Positions 8,495-16,685 of a DNA stretch of 64,000 nt are shown one piece after another. Positions within the stretch are counted from its first letter, which is position 1. The number at the start of each line of letters is the position of its first letter. Source of the stretch: an uncultured Mucilaginibacter sp. (GTDB lineage Bacteria; Bacteroidota; Bacteroidia; Sphingobacteriales; Sphingobacteriaceae); the NCBI RefSeq assembly GCF_946481715.1, contig NZ_CAMLOV010000004.1, forward strand, positions 1-64,000. Reading direction: 5' to 3'. A program made the translations under genes and the position numbers. Under the pieces are notes generated by a model. That model saw only the letters and a list, made by a program, of their open reading frames with translations, searched no databases and was not told where the DNA came from.

Positions 8495-11263
8495 TTATTT
8501 TAAAGGGCTATCAAACACAAACGCTACATAGTAAATACCGCCAATAGCCGGTGAGCCGTACGATTGTGAAATGTGTTTGTTGAATATGTTGCTTGCACCC
8601 AGTTTAACGGTTGTGTGCTGTGCAGGTAGTTTTTTGTTGATCTGTGCATCAAACAGCGAATATGATGGTATACGGCCCGGGCGGTTACCATTAAAAGTAC
8701 CATACCAATCAAACTGGCTTTGCCAGTGCCAGTTAATGTTGAAACCAAAGTTACTGCCGATGTTGGGGTTGCCAAAGTTCATGTTGGTGCTATACTCAGG
8801 CGTGTTATACTGCGCAATGTTGTTGGCGTTTGCGCTCCCCAGGTTAAAGTTTGATTTGGTAACGTTACCACCCAACACATAGCCCCTATCTAATAAATAG
8901 GTTAAACCAAGGCTAACGCCATGTGCCGATACCTTATCAGATGCGTTGGTGTACAGCTGGAATGCCTTTACTGCGCGGTTAGCTACCTCACCGGCTGCTG
9001 CCATGTTGGGTTTGCCATCGGCACCTAAAACAGGGCTGGTTGGCTGTATAACTACGGTATTCAAAATAAAGTCGGTGTACGAACTATGGTAATAGTTCAC
9101 ATCAACCAGTAATTTCTCGTTCACTACACCTTTGTATCCAATCTCGAATGCTTTTTGCTGCTCGGGTTTAATATAGGCTACGTTTGATTTTACAAGCAGG
9201 TCTTTATTAGCAGCAATGGCCGCTGGTGGCGATGTGCCTGCGCCTATCGCCGCACCTACTGCTGCACCAAATGCGTTTACAGATGCCGAAGTGTAGGTAT
9301 TTTCGTAAACATTTAAGCCTTTGCTGTTATTTGGCGCACCGCCCAGGATGGTGATAGGACCAACATTAAGGTGGATAAACTGATCTACCGGGGTGGGGTT
9401 ACGGAAACCGGTTTGGTACGATGCCCTGAAGTTGTGCATCGGGCTTACCGAATACACGCCCGAGAAACGCGGCGTAAAGCTGCCTTTAAAGTTTTGGTTT
9501 TTATCGTAACGGATAGAAGCAGTAAGTTTCAGTTTTTCGTCGAATAGTTTTTTACCGGCCTGCAGGAAACTTCCCCACTCGGTAATGTTGATACGGTTGG
9601 TTTTATCATCAAACAAACTACCATTTGTAAACATCCTGTATTGGCGAAGGCTACCGCCTGCAAGTAATTCAAACACTTTTATGTGTTTGCTAAAATCGTA
9701 CTGACCGTCGGAATGGTAGAATTTGCTGTTGCTGAATACGCCTGCACCGCTTAAGCCATAGTTGTGAATGGATGCATCCTTAGCAGCATCATACGCCGCA
9801 GTGCCCGGTAAAAGACGGCCCTGGTCTGCAAAGGTGCGGGCTAAAGTATGGTCATTTCCGGTAACGCCGTTAACATTGCCTTTAAAGGCAGCCTCGTAAC
9901 GATCGAACCAGGTGTTATCTGCATTGGCCGGGCTAACGGTTGTCCCCGCCAAATCCTTCACCCAGGTGCGGTTGATGAATTGGCCCAGCGAACGGGTGTT
10001 GTACGAATCGTGCGAGTTCTCTTCTACCGAGTAACCCCTGATGAAGAAGTTACTGCCCCTTAGTTCTAAGCGGTGGGTTTGCAATACAAAGTTATTCAGG
10101 TCGAAACGGCTGCTGCCCGTATAGCTGGCAGTACCGCGGCCGTAGTTGTACTGGTAAATAGCTTCGAGGTTGTTACTGATGCGGTATTGCAATGCGCCAT
10201 TTAGCTTTAAGCTGTAAACGCCGTAGTTCATCAGGTCTTTTTCTTCGTACCCTGTGCGGTTTACAACGCCAACGCCGGTGATGTTTTTGGTAACCTCATC
10301 GCCGTAGATGTTTAAGGCATCTCGGGCGGGGTTATTAGGCCCGCGGTTTGCGGCAGGGATTGAGGCGTTGATATCGGTATAATCGTTGGCATACCAATCG
10401 GTACCGGTTAGATACGATGCATTTACCTTGAAGGCAAACTTATCGTTAAAAGATTTGGCAAAGCGCAGGGCAAAATCATACAAACCTTTGGTATCGGCAA
10501 AGCTTTCGCCAACATGGTTTATGCCGGTTTTTACCGCTACTGATAAGCCCTGGTATTTAAACGCATCCTTAGTCTTGATAGATAACAAACCGTTGAAAGC
10601 AACGGGGCCATACAACGCCGATGCTGCGCCGGGGATAACCTCTGCCGATTCTACATCCAAATCGGATGCGCCAAACTGGTTACCTACCGAAAAGTTTAAG
10701 CCCGGTGTTTGGTTGTCCACTCCATCCACCAATTGTAAAAAACGTGAGTTACCGGTGGTGTTGAACCCACGGGTATTTATCTGTTTATAGGTGATGCTGC
10801 TGGTAACTGCTTCGATACCTTTCAGGTTTATCAAACCATCATAAAACGTAAACGATGGGTTTTCCTTGATGGCTTTGGTGGTCATTTTCTCAATACTCAC
10901 CGGCGATTGCAATATGCTTTGGTTTACACGGGTGGCCGATGTTACCACCTCGTTTAGCTGGGTGGTACGCACGGGTAGCGAGGCGCTAACGGTTTGGCTT
11001 TCGGATTTGATAACTACTTCCTGCTGATCGTAACCTACAGCGGTGATGATGATGGTAAAAGGCAATCTAATTTTGCCTGCCGATAAGGTAAACTGCCCTT
11101 TTGAATTGGTAGTAGTACCGGCAATTTTTTCTTTAATGTTGATGCTCGCGCCGCTCAATGGCTCGTTATTACCGGCGCCCGTTACGGTGCCCGATATTTT
11201 TACATCCTGCGCAAACAAGTGCGCAGAGGAGAACAGAAAGATGATGAGTAAAAACTTTTTCAT
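8495..11263 (-). CDS. TonB-dependent receptor with carboxypeptidase-regulatory-like domain
   Basis: 922 residues. Signal peptide (1-18, ending LFAQ), an N-terminal CarboxypepD_reg-like beta-sandwich (about 21-105), a plug (about 115-240, including VDGVDNQTPG and PGAASALYGP) and a long outer-membrane barrel ending in an aromatic residue near the C-terminus (YVAFVFDSPLK). It lacks SusC hallmarks and has no SusD partner, so it resembles a siderophore or small-molecule receptor rather than a glycan one. The spacing to the MFS gene is 7 bp. An unusual structured leader precedes it (11303-11375). The ligand is unknown. Confidence 0.93.
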   Translation of the reverse strand: MKKFLLIIFLFSSAHLFAQDVKISGTVTGAGNNEPLSGASINIKEKIAGTTTNSKGQFTLSAGKIRLPFTIIITAVGYDQQEVVIKSESQTVSASLPVRTTQLNEVVTSATRVNQSILQSPVSIEKMTTKAIKENPSFTFYDGLINLKGIEAVTSSITYKQINTRGFNTTGNSRFLQLVDGVDNQTPGLNFSVGNQFGASDLDVESAEVIPGAASALYGPVAFNGLLSIKTKDAFKYQGLSVAVKTGINHVGESFADTKGLYDFALRFAKSFNDKFAFKVNASYLTGTDWYANDYTDINASIPAANRGPNNPARDALNIYGDEVTKNITGVGVVNRTGYEEKDLMNYGVYSLKLNGALQYRISNNLEAIYQYNYGRGTASYTGSSRFDLNNFVLQTHRLELRGSNFFIRGYSVEENSHDSYNTRSLGQFINRTWVKDLAGTTVSPANADNTWFDRYEAAFKGNVNGVTGNDHTLARTFADQGRLLPGTAAYDAAKDASIHNYGLSGAGVFSNSKFYHSDGQYDFSKHIKVFELLAGGSLRQYRMFTNGSLFDDKTNRINITEWGSFLQAGKKLFDEKLKLTASIRYDKNQNFKGSFTPRFSGVYSVSPMHNFRASYQTGFRNPTPVDQFIHLNVGPITILGGAPNNSKGLNVYENTYTSASVNAFGAAVGAAIGAGTSPPAAIAANKDLLVKSNVAYIKPEQQKAFEIGYKGVVNEKLLVDVNYYHSSYTDFILNTVVIQPTSPVLGADGKPNMAAAGEVANRAVKAFQLYTNASDKVSAHGVSLGLTYLLDRGYVLGGNVTKSNFNLGSANANNIAQYNTPEYSTNMNFGNPNIGSNFGFNINWHWQSQFDWYGTFNGNRPGRIPSYSLFDAQINKKLPAQHTTVKLGASNIFNKHISQSYGSPAIGGIYYVAFVFDSPLK

Positions 11264-11302
11264 TGTTGTTGATTAATAGTTTAAGGGATTAGGGTTTTTT
11301 TA

Positions 11303-11375
11303 AGTAGCAGCTCTTTAGTAGCAGTTGCAGTTTTTCGATCGCGGTGGCAGTTATCAATTTACTGCTACTGCCACC
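11303..11375 (-). promoter_or_regulatory. Candidate structured leader with alternative hairpins
   Basis: In the 127-bp gap before the TonB receptor, the segment 11361-11375 (minus GGTGGCAGTAGCAGT) can pair in two ways. Its first nine bases pair perfectly with 11343-11351, and its last nine pair perfectly with 11317-11325. The two share three bases, so they compete. A further CTGCTACT copy lies at 11303-11310, followed on the minus strand by a run of A. The pairing is seen in the sequence; a regulatory role is speculation. Confidence 0.4.
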
Positions 11376-11390
11376 TCCACTGCCATTACT

Positions 11391-11957
11391 TTATATTGCT
11401 TTTTTTAAATGGTCGTATCCTTGGGGCAACCGGGTATAGCCATGGTTTACCAGCCTGCCTGCAAGCACATCGTAGTAACCGGCTTCTGCCGGCAGCGATG
11501 TTGCCAGCCCATCCACGTAGCGGTTATACAGGCAAAACAGGGCGGCTATCAAAACCGTATCATGTATCTCTACATCGGTGGCACCGGCAGCTTTTGCACG
11601 CGCTACTGATTCTGCTGTTACGCTTTTGCCGCTTTCGCGCGTTTGCGATGCAATGGTCAGCAGCGCTTTCATCTTTTCGCTCACGGGGGCGGTTTCGATG
11701 TTTTGCTTAACGCTCGCAGCGGTTTCGGTTTCGCCGGCCAGCAGGTCGGCAGCGGCGGTGTGTGCCGTGGTGCAAAAAGTGCATTGGTTACCGTAGGATA
11801 CCACGGTGGCTATCAGCTCGCGTTCGGCCTCGGTTAAGGTTGATGGGCCGCGCAGTAAAAATTGGGTAAGCTCGCGTATTGGCTGCGCAGTACCCTTGCT
11901 ATATTCCAGCAGGCCAGTTATACCGGGCAAGTGGCTTTCGAGTGCTATGTAAGGCAT
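11391..11957 (-). CDS. AhpD-like carboxymuconolactone decarboxylase-family protein, copy 3
   Basis: 188 residues, third paralogue in the cluster. The redox motif is C59-x2-C62-x3-H66 (NQCTFCTTAHTA), after the EAEREL segment. The C-terminal half has TDVEIHDTVLIAALF then YNRYVDGLAT, as in the other two copies. There is no signal peptide. It is the first gene of the minus-strand run and sits 127 bp upstream of the TonB receptor. Three CxxC AhpD proteins in one cluster is more than a peroxiredoxin partner would need, so they may act as distinct subunits or on successive intermediates; that is inference. Confidence 0.9.
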   Translation of the reverse strand: MPYIALESHLPGITGLLEYSKGTAQPIRELTQFLLRGPSTLTEAERELIATVVSYGNQCTFCTTAHTAAADLLAGETETAASVKQNIETAPVSEKMKALLTIASQTRESGKSVTAESVARAKAAGATDVEIHDTVLIAALFCLYNRYVDGLATSLPAEAGYYDVLAGRLVNHGYTRLPQGYDHLKKAI

Positions 11958-12062
11958 AAAAAGGATATTAAAAGTAAACGGAAAGAGGAATGAACGCAGG
12001 GTGAATGGGCATTATAAAATGCCTTGTGTGTTTGAACATCCTGGTTTCGTCCGCGTCGCGAG

Positions 12063-12199
12063 TTGACTCCCCCCTCCCCCTCTCTGCTACGCAAAGAGGG
12101 GGAGAAATTGGGGTTATTTATTTTTTCTTAACCCTCTTTTTCGCAGAAAGAGAGGGTCGGGCAGCGTTAGTCCCCACAGTTGTGGGGAGGGTGAGTCAA
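12063..12199. repeat. MITE-like inverted-repeat element, copy B
   Basis: 137-bp element with ends TTGACTCCCCCC and GGGAGGGTGAGTCAA, matching copy A at 6506-6637 at the terminal TTGACTC/GAGTCAA and in the CCCTCTxT/AGAGAGGG internal arms. It is the main content of the gap 11958-12323. I see no open reading frame or RNA gene in the rest of that gap. Confidence 0.75.
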
Positions 12200-12323
12200 A
12201 TATGGAAGCGAAAAGAAACGATTTAAAGGTTTTGAACACACACGCGGTTAAAAGCGCGTACACCATGCAGAAATTTGCGCAACGGCCATTAGCCATGCAC
12301 AGCATTCCCCATAAAAATTCAAT

Positions 12324-12884
12324 TTAAGCTAATATGCCTCGCAACTCGGGTGGTTGGGCAGGGGTAGAAAGGTAAGTTGTAGGAATTATTTGTATAAGAT
12401 CAGTACCAGGGTGTTGTACAAGCTGTACATTTACTGCCAGGCTGAAAACGGTAAGCGGGAAGTTGTAGTTATTATCCAGGCCCGATTTTTTCACAACAGG
12501 CAGGTGGTTCTTTTTGGCCAGCGGGCTATCGCTGATATTTTTGGCTACGATGATATTCTCGCTCATCAGCCTTGTTTTTTCGTAGTTGGGGATACACATT
12601 AAAAACATTGTATCGCGGGTCATTTTCATGGCCACGTAGTTATAGTCGTTGTCTTTTAGTTTAACCTGGCCCGCTATCCCCTGAAAATCGGCTTGCTCAT
12701 GTATGTTGGGTAAGTGTACAGGTATTTTTATTTCTACCAGTTCATCGGGTTTATATAGCCCTTTGGCAATCTGCTCGTTGGCATAAGCATCAGAATGTTT
12801 GATGAAATATTGAAACAACAGCATGTAACCGCCTATGTTAAACGTAAGCACAACAAGCATAGTTATTGCAAAAATCTTTTTCAA
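12324..12884 (-). CDS. Conserved-looking hypothetical protein with N-terminal membrane anchor
   Basis: 186 residues, not recognised. An N-terminal hydrophobic segment (about 3-25, FAITMLVVLTFNIGGYMLLFQYF) acts as signal or anchor. The rest is a soluble, mostly beta-rich domain with a hydrophilic stretch NHLPVVKKSGLDNNYNFP and a Pro-rich end (TPAQPPELRG). It has no Cys pair or catalytic signature. It lies alone, between repeat copy B and the terminator of the MBOAT operon. An envelope location is likely from the anchor. Confidence 0.7.
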   Translation of the reverse strand: MKKIFAITMLVVLTFNIGGYMLLFQYFIKHSDAYANEQIAKGLYKPDELVEIKIPVHLPNIHEQADFQGIAGQVKLKDNDYNYVAMKMTRDTMFLMCIPNYEKTRLMSENIIVAKNISDSPLAKKNHLPVVKKSGLDNNYNFPLTVFSLAVNVQLVQHPGTDLIQIIPTTYLSTPAQPPELRGILA

Positions 12885-13004
12885 TACGGTGGTTTACAAC
12901 GAGGTTAGGTAAAAGTATTATTAAAATTTAATAATGCAAATGAGTTTTTACAGAAAATGAGGATTTTAAGTATAAAAATGCCGGGGTTGGCTCTGCAAAA
13001 AAGC

Positions 13005-13041
13005 AAAAGCCCCTCCAACCTTAGCGGCTTGAGGGACTTTT
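13005..13041 (-). terminator. Terminator of the MBOAT/SGNH operon
   Basis: Arms AAAAGCCCCTC and GAGGGACTTTT form an 11-bp stem with one mismatch and a 15-nt loop. On the minus strand it is followed by TTTTGCTTTTTT. It begins about 19 bp past the MBOAT stop. Confidence 0.75.
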
Positions 13042-13059
13042 ACACTTATTGTTGATCTC

Positions 13060-14517
13060 TTAAAACTGGAAATAGATAAACGATTTGCCCGATTCCTGGC
13101 TCAGGATGATCATTACCACCATAAAGCTCCATGCCAGCGCTACGCCCCACCATGGCATTTTGCCGGCTGTTTTCAATACTGAGGTTTTGCGCATGGCCCA
13201 CTGTACTGCCAGCATCAGCGTAATTACAACAGCTATTTTGATAATAGCAATACTGGTTAACAGCGGTGTAGTGCCCGGCTGCGGTGCAAACATAGCATTA
13301 AGCATGCCCCATGCACCGCCAAACGTTGCCGAACGGAAAAACACCCAGGTAATGCAAACTAAAAAGAAGGTAAGCAGTGCCTTTAAAAAGTTCTCCCTTA
13401 TCCGCACCCCCGGTATAATAGCGGCTGTTACCACAACGGGTGCTGCGTTGGTTGCTTTACTGCGGCTATCCTGCAAGGCCTTCTCAATCCAAAGATACAG
13501 GCCATGTAAGCCGCCCCATGCCACAAACGTCCAGTTGGCACCGTGCCATAAACCGCCTATCAGCATGGTTATCATCAGGTTGATATAGGTGCGGAATTTA
13601 CCTTTACGGTTGCCGCCGAGCGGGATGTACAGGTAATCGCGCAGCCACGATGACAGCGTGATATGCCACCTGCGCCAAAAATCTGAAAAACCTACAGCAG
13701 CATACGGGAACGCAAAGTTCTGCGGCAATACAAAACCAAGGCAAAGGGCCACGCCAATAGCAGCGGTAGAATATCCGGCAAAATCAAAAAATATCTGCCC
13801 CGAAAAGGCGAGCACCCCAGCCCAGGCATCCAGCGTAGTAAGGGGGGCGTGCGCCCCAAATACAGCATCGGCGCTTGCCGCCAGCATATTATCGGCAAGG
13901 GTAACCTTCATAAAAATACCGAGAGTTAACAGCAACAGCCCGTCCAGCAATTGCTGTTTGGTGGTTTTGCGTTCAGTTTCAAACTGCGGCACCAGTTGCT
14001 CTGGCCGTACAATAGGCCCTGCCACCAAATGCGGGAAGAAGGTTACGAACAAAGAGAAATCCAGCAGCGATTTTACAGGTTTGCTGTGGCGTTTGTACAT
14101 ATCAATAGTGTAGCAAAGCGTTGTAAAGGTGTAAAACGATATGCCTGCAGGTAAAATAATGCTTGGCTGCGCCGGGTGGTAATCAAAGCCCAGTGCATTG
14201 CATAGGGCTACAAAATTCTCTAAAAAGAAGTTGCCGTATTTAAAAAAGCAAAGCATGCCCAGGTTACCAATAAGGCTCACTACCAGCAAAGCGCGGCGTT
14301 TCGCCTTGTTTTCTTGCGTGTATAGCGCGCGGCCCACAAAAAAGTCGACCACGGTTGATAGCCATAGCAGCAGTATAAAAGGCGGGTTCCAGGCGGCGTA
14401 AAATATATAGCTGGCCAGCAGCAGGTTTATTTTCTTTACCTTCCAAGGTAAGGGAAGGTTATGTAGTAGCAGCATTAAGCTAAAAAATACTACAAAGGTG
14501 TATGAGTTAAATACCAT
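13060..14517 (-). CDS. MBOAT-family O-acyltransferase (AlgI/DltB-like)
   Basis: 485 residues, about 10-12 membrane helices. The MBOAT core is complete: WRRWHITLSSWLRDYLYIPLGG with His285, and the catalytic-type His325 in GGLWHGANWTF. FFPHLVAGPIVRP is the family's other conserved block. These enzymes move acyl (usually acetyl) groups across the inner membrane onto extracellular polysaccharide or cell-wall polymers. It lies 39 bp downstream of an SGNH-like gene, the usual AlgI plus AlgJ/X or DltB plus DltD arrangement. The acceptor polymer is unknown. Confidence 0.92.
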   Translation of the reverse strand: MVFNSYTFVVFFSLMLLLHNLPLPWKVKKINLLLASYIFYAAWNPPFILLLWLSTVVDFFVGRALYTQENKAKRRALLVVSLIGNLGMLCFFKYGNFFLENFVALCNALGFDYHPAQPSIILPAGISFYTFTTLCYTIDMYKRHSKPVKSLLDFSLFVTFFPHLVAGPIVRPEQLVPQFETERKTTKQQLLDGLLLLTLGIFMKVTLADNMLAASADAVFGAHAPLTTLDAWAGVLAFSGQIFFDFAGYSTAAIGVALCLGFVLPQNFAFPYAAVGFSDFWRRWHITLSSWLRDYLYIPLGGNRKGKFRTYINLMITMLIGGLWHGANWTFVAWGGLHGLYLWIEKALQDSRSKATNAAPVVVTAAIIPGVRIRENFLKALLTFFLVCITWVFFRSATFGGAWGMLNAMFAPQPGTTPLLTSIAIIKIAVVITLMLAVQWAMRKTSVLKTAGKMPWWGVALAWSFMVVMIILSQESGKSFIYFQF

Positions 14518-14556
14518 GATGAGATAGGTGTAGATTTAATATTTGTTGTTGAATGA

Positions 14557-15582
14557 TTATAACTTCCAGTGGGTTTGCTGTTTAAGCGCTGCTATCATAC
14601 CGTTGGTGTACACTACGGCATCGCTCGGTTTCAGATGCGAAAACTCGGGGCAAACCAAATTAGCTAATACGGGGTAATCTTTAAAGTAAACCCCCTTGCA
14701 GCCGGTTGTGGCCAGTAGCCTGTCGTAATATTTAGCGCGCGGGTAGCCCATACTCTCGCCCATAAAAAACGGACCGCTTGATGGAGTGCGCAGGAAAACC
14801 ACATCGCCACCGCGGGCTTTTATCTTATCCACATCCTGCTTAACCGATGCCAAAAATGCGTCGAGTTCTTGGCCGCTTATTGGTGGCTCCGATCTTACTT
14901 TCGCTAAAGATCCCCATATGCCGCGCACCTGGTTTATCCGGTTAGTATCGGCTAAAAAAGAATCAGTCATTTTTGTTTGCCTGTTGTACTCCGTGAAACC
15001 AAAACCCACCGGGAAATCCGGGTTGGTGTAAACGCCAGTTCTATTTGATACATACAGGTGATTTAGCAGGCCATTCAGCGAGAAAAAGTCTTGGTTAAAC
15101 ATCACGAGGTTTGCCTCCAGGTATTTATCAAGGCCAAAGCTGGCCGTTTGGGCAGGCGTACGCTTTTTATAATAGCTAAGCCCGGCCTCGGGCGATGCCA
15201 TTACATACGGCGTTTGGTTAAAAAACAGCACTTCGGTAACATCCACAACCAGGTTACCCTTAAAGTTGGGGTCGTTGGCCAAATCGGCTAATATCGACCG
15301 GGGCGATGAACCCACCATAGCCAGTTGTACGGCATGGGTGTTGGTTTTGCTTTCCCAGGTCGGGATGTCCAAATCGTATTTAATACGCGATGATCCGATG
15401 AAAACGGTGGCTTTATCGGCAGGCTCATAAGCCATAGCGCGGGTGTTTGCCCACAATTCGGGGCTGTCGTCAAAATCTGGCTGTAGCCCTTTGTTGCGTA
15501 GGTGTAGCTCCCAGCTAATTGCTGCGGCCGCTACAAGTGCTAATGCCAGTACGAGTGATTTTACAGGTAGGTGAACTTTCAT
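14557..15582 (-). CDS. SGNH-hydrolase-like partner of the MBOAT acyltransferase
   Basis: 341 residues. N-terminal signal anchor (about 8-24), then an SGNH-like fold: the block FIGSSRIKYDLD (S64/S65 at the nucleophile site), a central GSSP-containing strand, VVFLRTPSSGPF, and a C-terminal SHLKPSDA that would supply the catalytic His. Proteins of this kind accept the acyl group from an MBOAT protein and place it on a periplasmic polymer. It is cotranscribed with the MBOAT gene. Fold assignment rests on motif spacing rather than strong identity, so the confidence is moderate. Confidence 0.7.
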   Translation of the reverse strand: MKVHLPVKSLVLALALVAAAAISWELHLRNKGLQPDFDDSPELWANTRAMAYEPADKATVFIGSSRIKYDLDIPTWESKTNTHAVQLAMVGSSPRSILADLANDPNFKGNLVVDVTEVLFFNQTPYVMASPEAGLSYYKKRTPAQTASFGLDKYLEANLVMFNQDFFSLNGLLNHLYVSNRTGVYTNPDFPVGFGFTEYNRQTKMTDSFLADTNRINQVRGIWGSLAKVRSEPPISGQELDAFLASVKQDVDKIKARGGDVVFLRTPSSGPFFMGESMGYPRAKYYDRLLATTGCKGVYFKDYPVLANLVCPEFSHLKPSDAVVYTNGMIAALKQQTHWKL

Positions 15583-15881
15583 TTTATTTTTGAGTTAATT
15601 TTTTGCAAATAACAAATTACATAAAACGTTGTAATTTAGTTGTTTGAATATAAAATATTAAGCACATTTTGCTTACTATTTAATGTTACTTTGAATGGCC
15701 AATTCGAGGCAGAAGACTTGCTTTATCACAAATCCGTTACAAAAGGTTAAAAAAAATTAACTATCTGAGTACTAATATGTGCTGAGATTGCCCACCGAAT
15801 TAATTATTATCCTCTCCTATCAAAAACAAAAGCAACAAACTAACTTTACGCCGTTACGCGTTTAAAAAGTATATCGCATTT
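15583..15881. other. Divergent intergenic region
   Basis: 299 bp of AT-rich DNA between the divergent SGNH-like and response regulator genes. It must carry promoters for both. I see no open reading frame and no copy of the 11-bp TTCTAAT array found at 18061. TAACTTTA at 15840 is a weak match to the Bacteroidota -7 element TAnnTTTG. Confidence 0.5.
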
Positions 15882-16559
15882 ATGGATACTATTTGCCTGG
15901 TTGAGGATAACGAGAAGGTATCATCGTTTATAAAAAAGGGGCTTACCGAACACAAGTACAATGTTGACGTTACAGCAACCGGCGAAGCCGCCCTGGAAAT
16001 GCTGCTGCATAAAAGCTATAACCTGCTTATACTGGATGTTATGCTCCCCGGCATGAGCGGTATAGACCTTTGCAGGCAACTACGCAAGCAACAGCCACTG
16101 CTGCCCATTTTAATGCTGAGCGCCCTGGGTACTATCGACGATAAGGTGAACGGGCTAAAATCCGGCGCGGACGATTATTTGCTAAAACCCTTCCACTTTA
16201 ACGAATTGCTTGCCCGTATTGAAGCCTTGCTTCGCCGTAAAAAAGTTACCGAGGAAGATAACCATATACTGAGTTTTGGCGGATTAAAGTTAAACACCTG
16301 GGATAAAACAGCCGAACGCGAGGGGCAGCAGATCATCCTTACCGCTAAGGAATACAGTTTGCTGGAATTGTTTATACAGCACCCGGCAAAGCTGCTGTCG
16401 CGCGAGTTTATTATGGAAAAAGTATGGGGGATAAATTTTGATACCGGCACCAATATGGTGGATGTGTATGTAAATTACCTGCGCAATAAAATACAAAAGG
16501 GGTTTGATAAAAAACTTATCCACACCGTTATAGGCATGGGCTATATTTTAAAGGACTGA
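15882..16559 (+). CDS. OmpR/CusR-type response regulator
   Basis: 225 residues. Receiver domain 1-115 with the acidic pocket (E8, D9), phosphorylation site D52 (LLILDVMLPGMSG) and the conserved KPF Lys. Winged-helix DNA-binding domain 130-225 (LTAKEYSLLELF, RDVVWGINFDTGTNMVDVYVNYLRNKI-like wing). It is the first gene of a plus-strand locus with a histidine kinase and CzcCBA-type pump, so it probably induces the pump in response to metal. The direct repeats at 18061-18111 are its likely binding site. Confidence 0.93.
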   Translation: MDTICLVEDNEKVSSFIKKGLTEHKYNVDVTATGEAALEMLLHKSYNLLILDVMLPGMSGIDLCRQLRKQQPLLPILMLSALGTIDDKVNGLKSGADDYLLKPFHFNELLARIEALLRRKKVTEEDNHILSFGGLKLNTWDKTAEREGQQIILTAKEYSLLELFIQHPAKLLSREFIMEKVWGINFDTGTNMVDVYVNYLRNKIQKGFDKKLIHTVIGMGYILKD

Positions 16560-16645
16560 GACTGATGACATAGACGGTTAATCACTGAAACGGCGAAGCC
16601 CTCTTAAGCACCCTTAAAAATGTACTCAAGCGAAAAATCAACTAT

Positions 16646-16678
16646 AATCGGTGGAATCAGCCGCAATCGGTGAAATCA
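16646..16678 (+). repeat. Two direct copies of AATCGGTGRAATCA
   Basis: AATCGGTGGAATCA (16646-16659) and AATCGGTGAAATCA (16665-16678) lie in the 126-bp gap between regulator and kinase genes, 19 bp apart. They could be a fragment of an interspersed repeat or a binding site. The function is unknown. Confidence 0.45.
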
Positions 16679-16685
16679 CAAAAAA

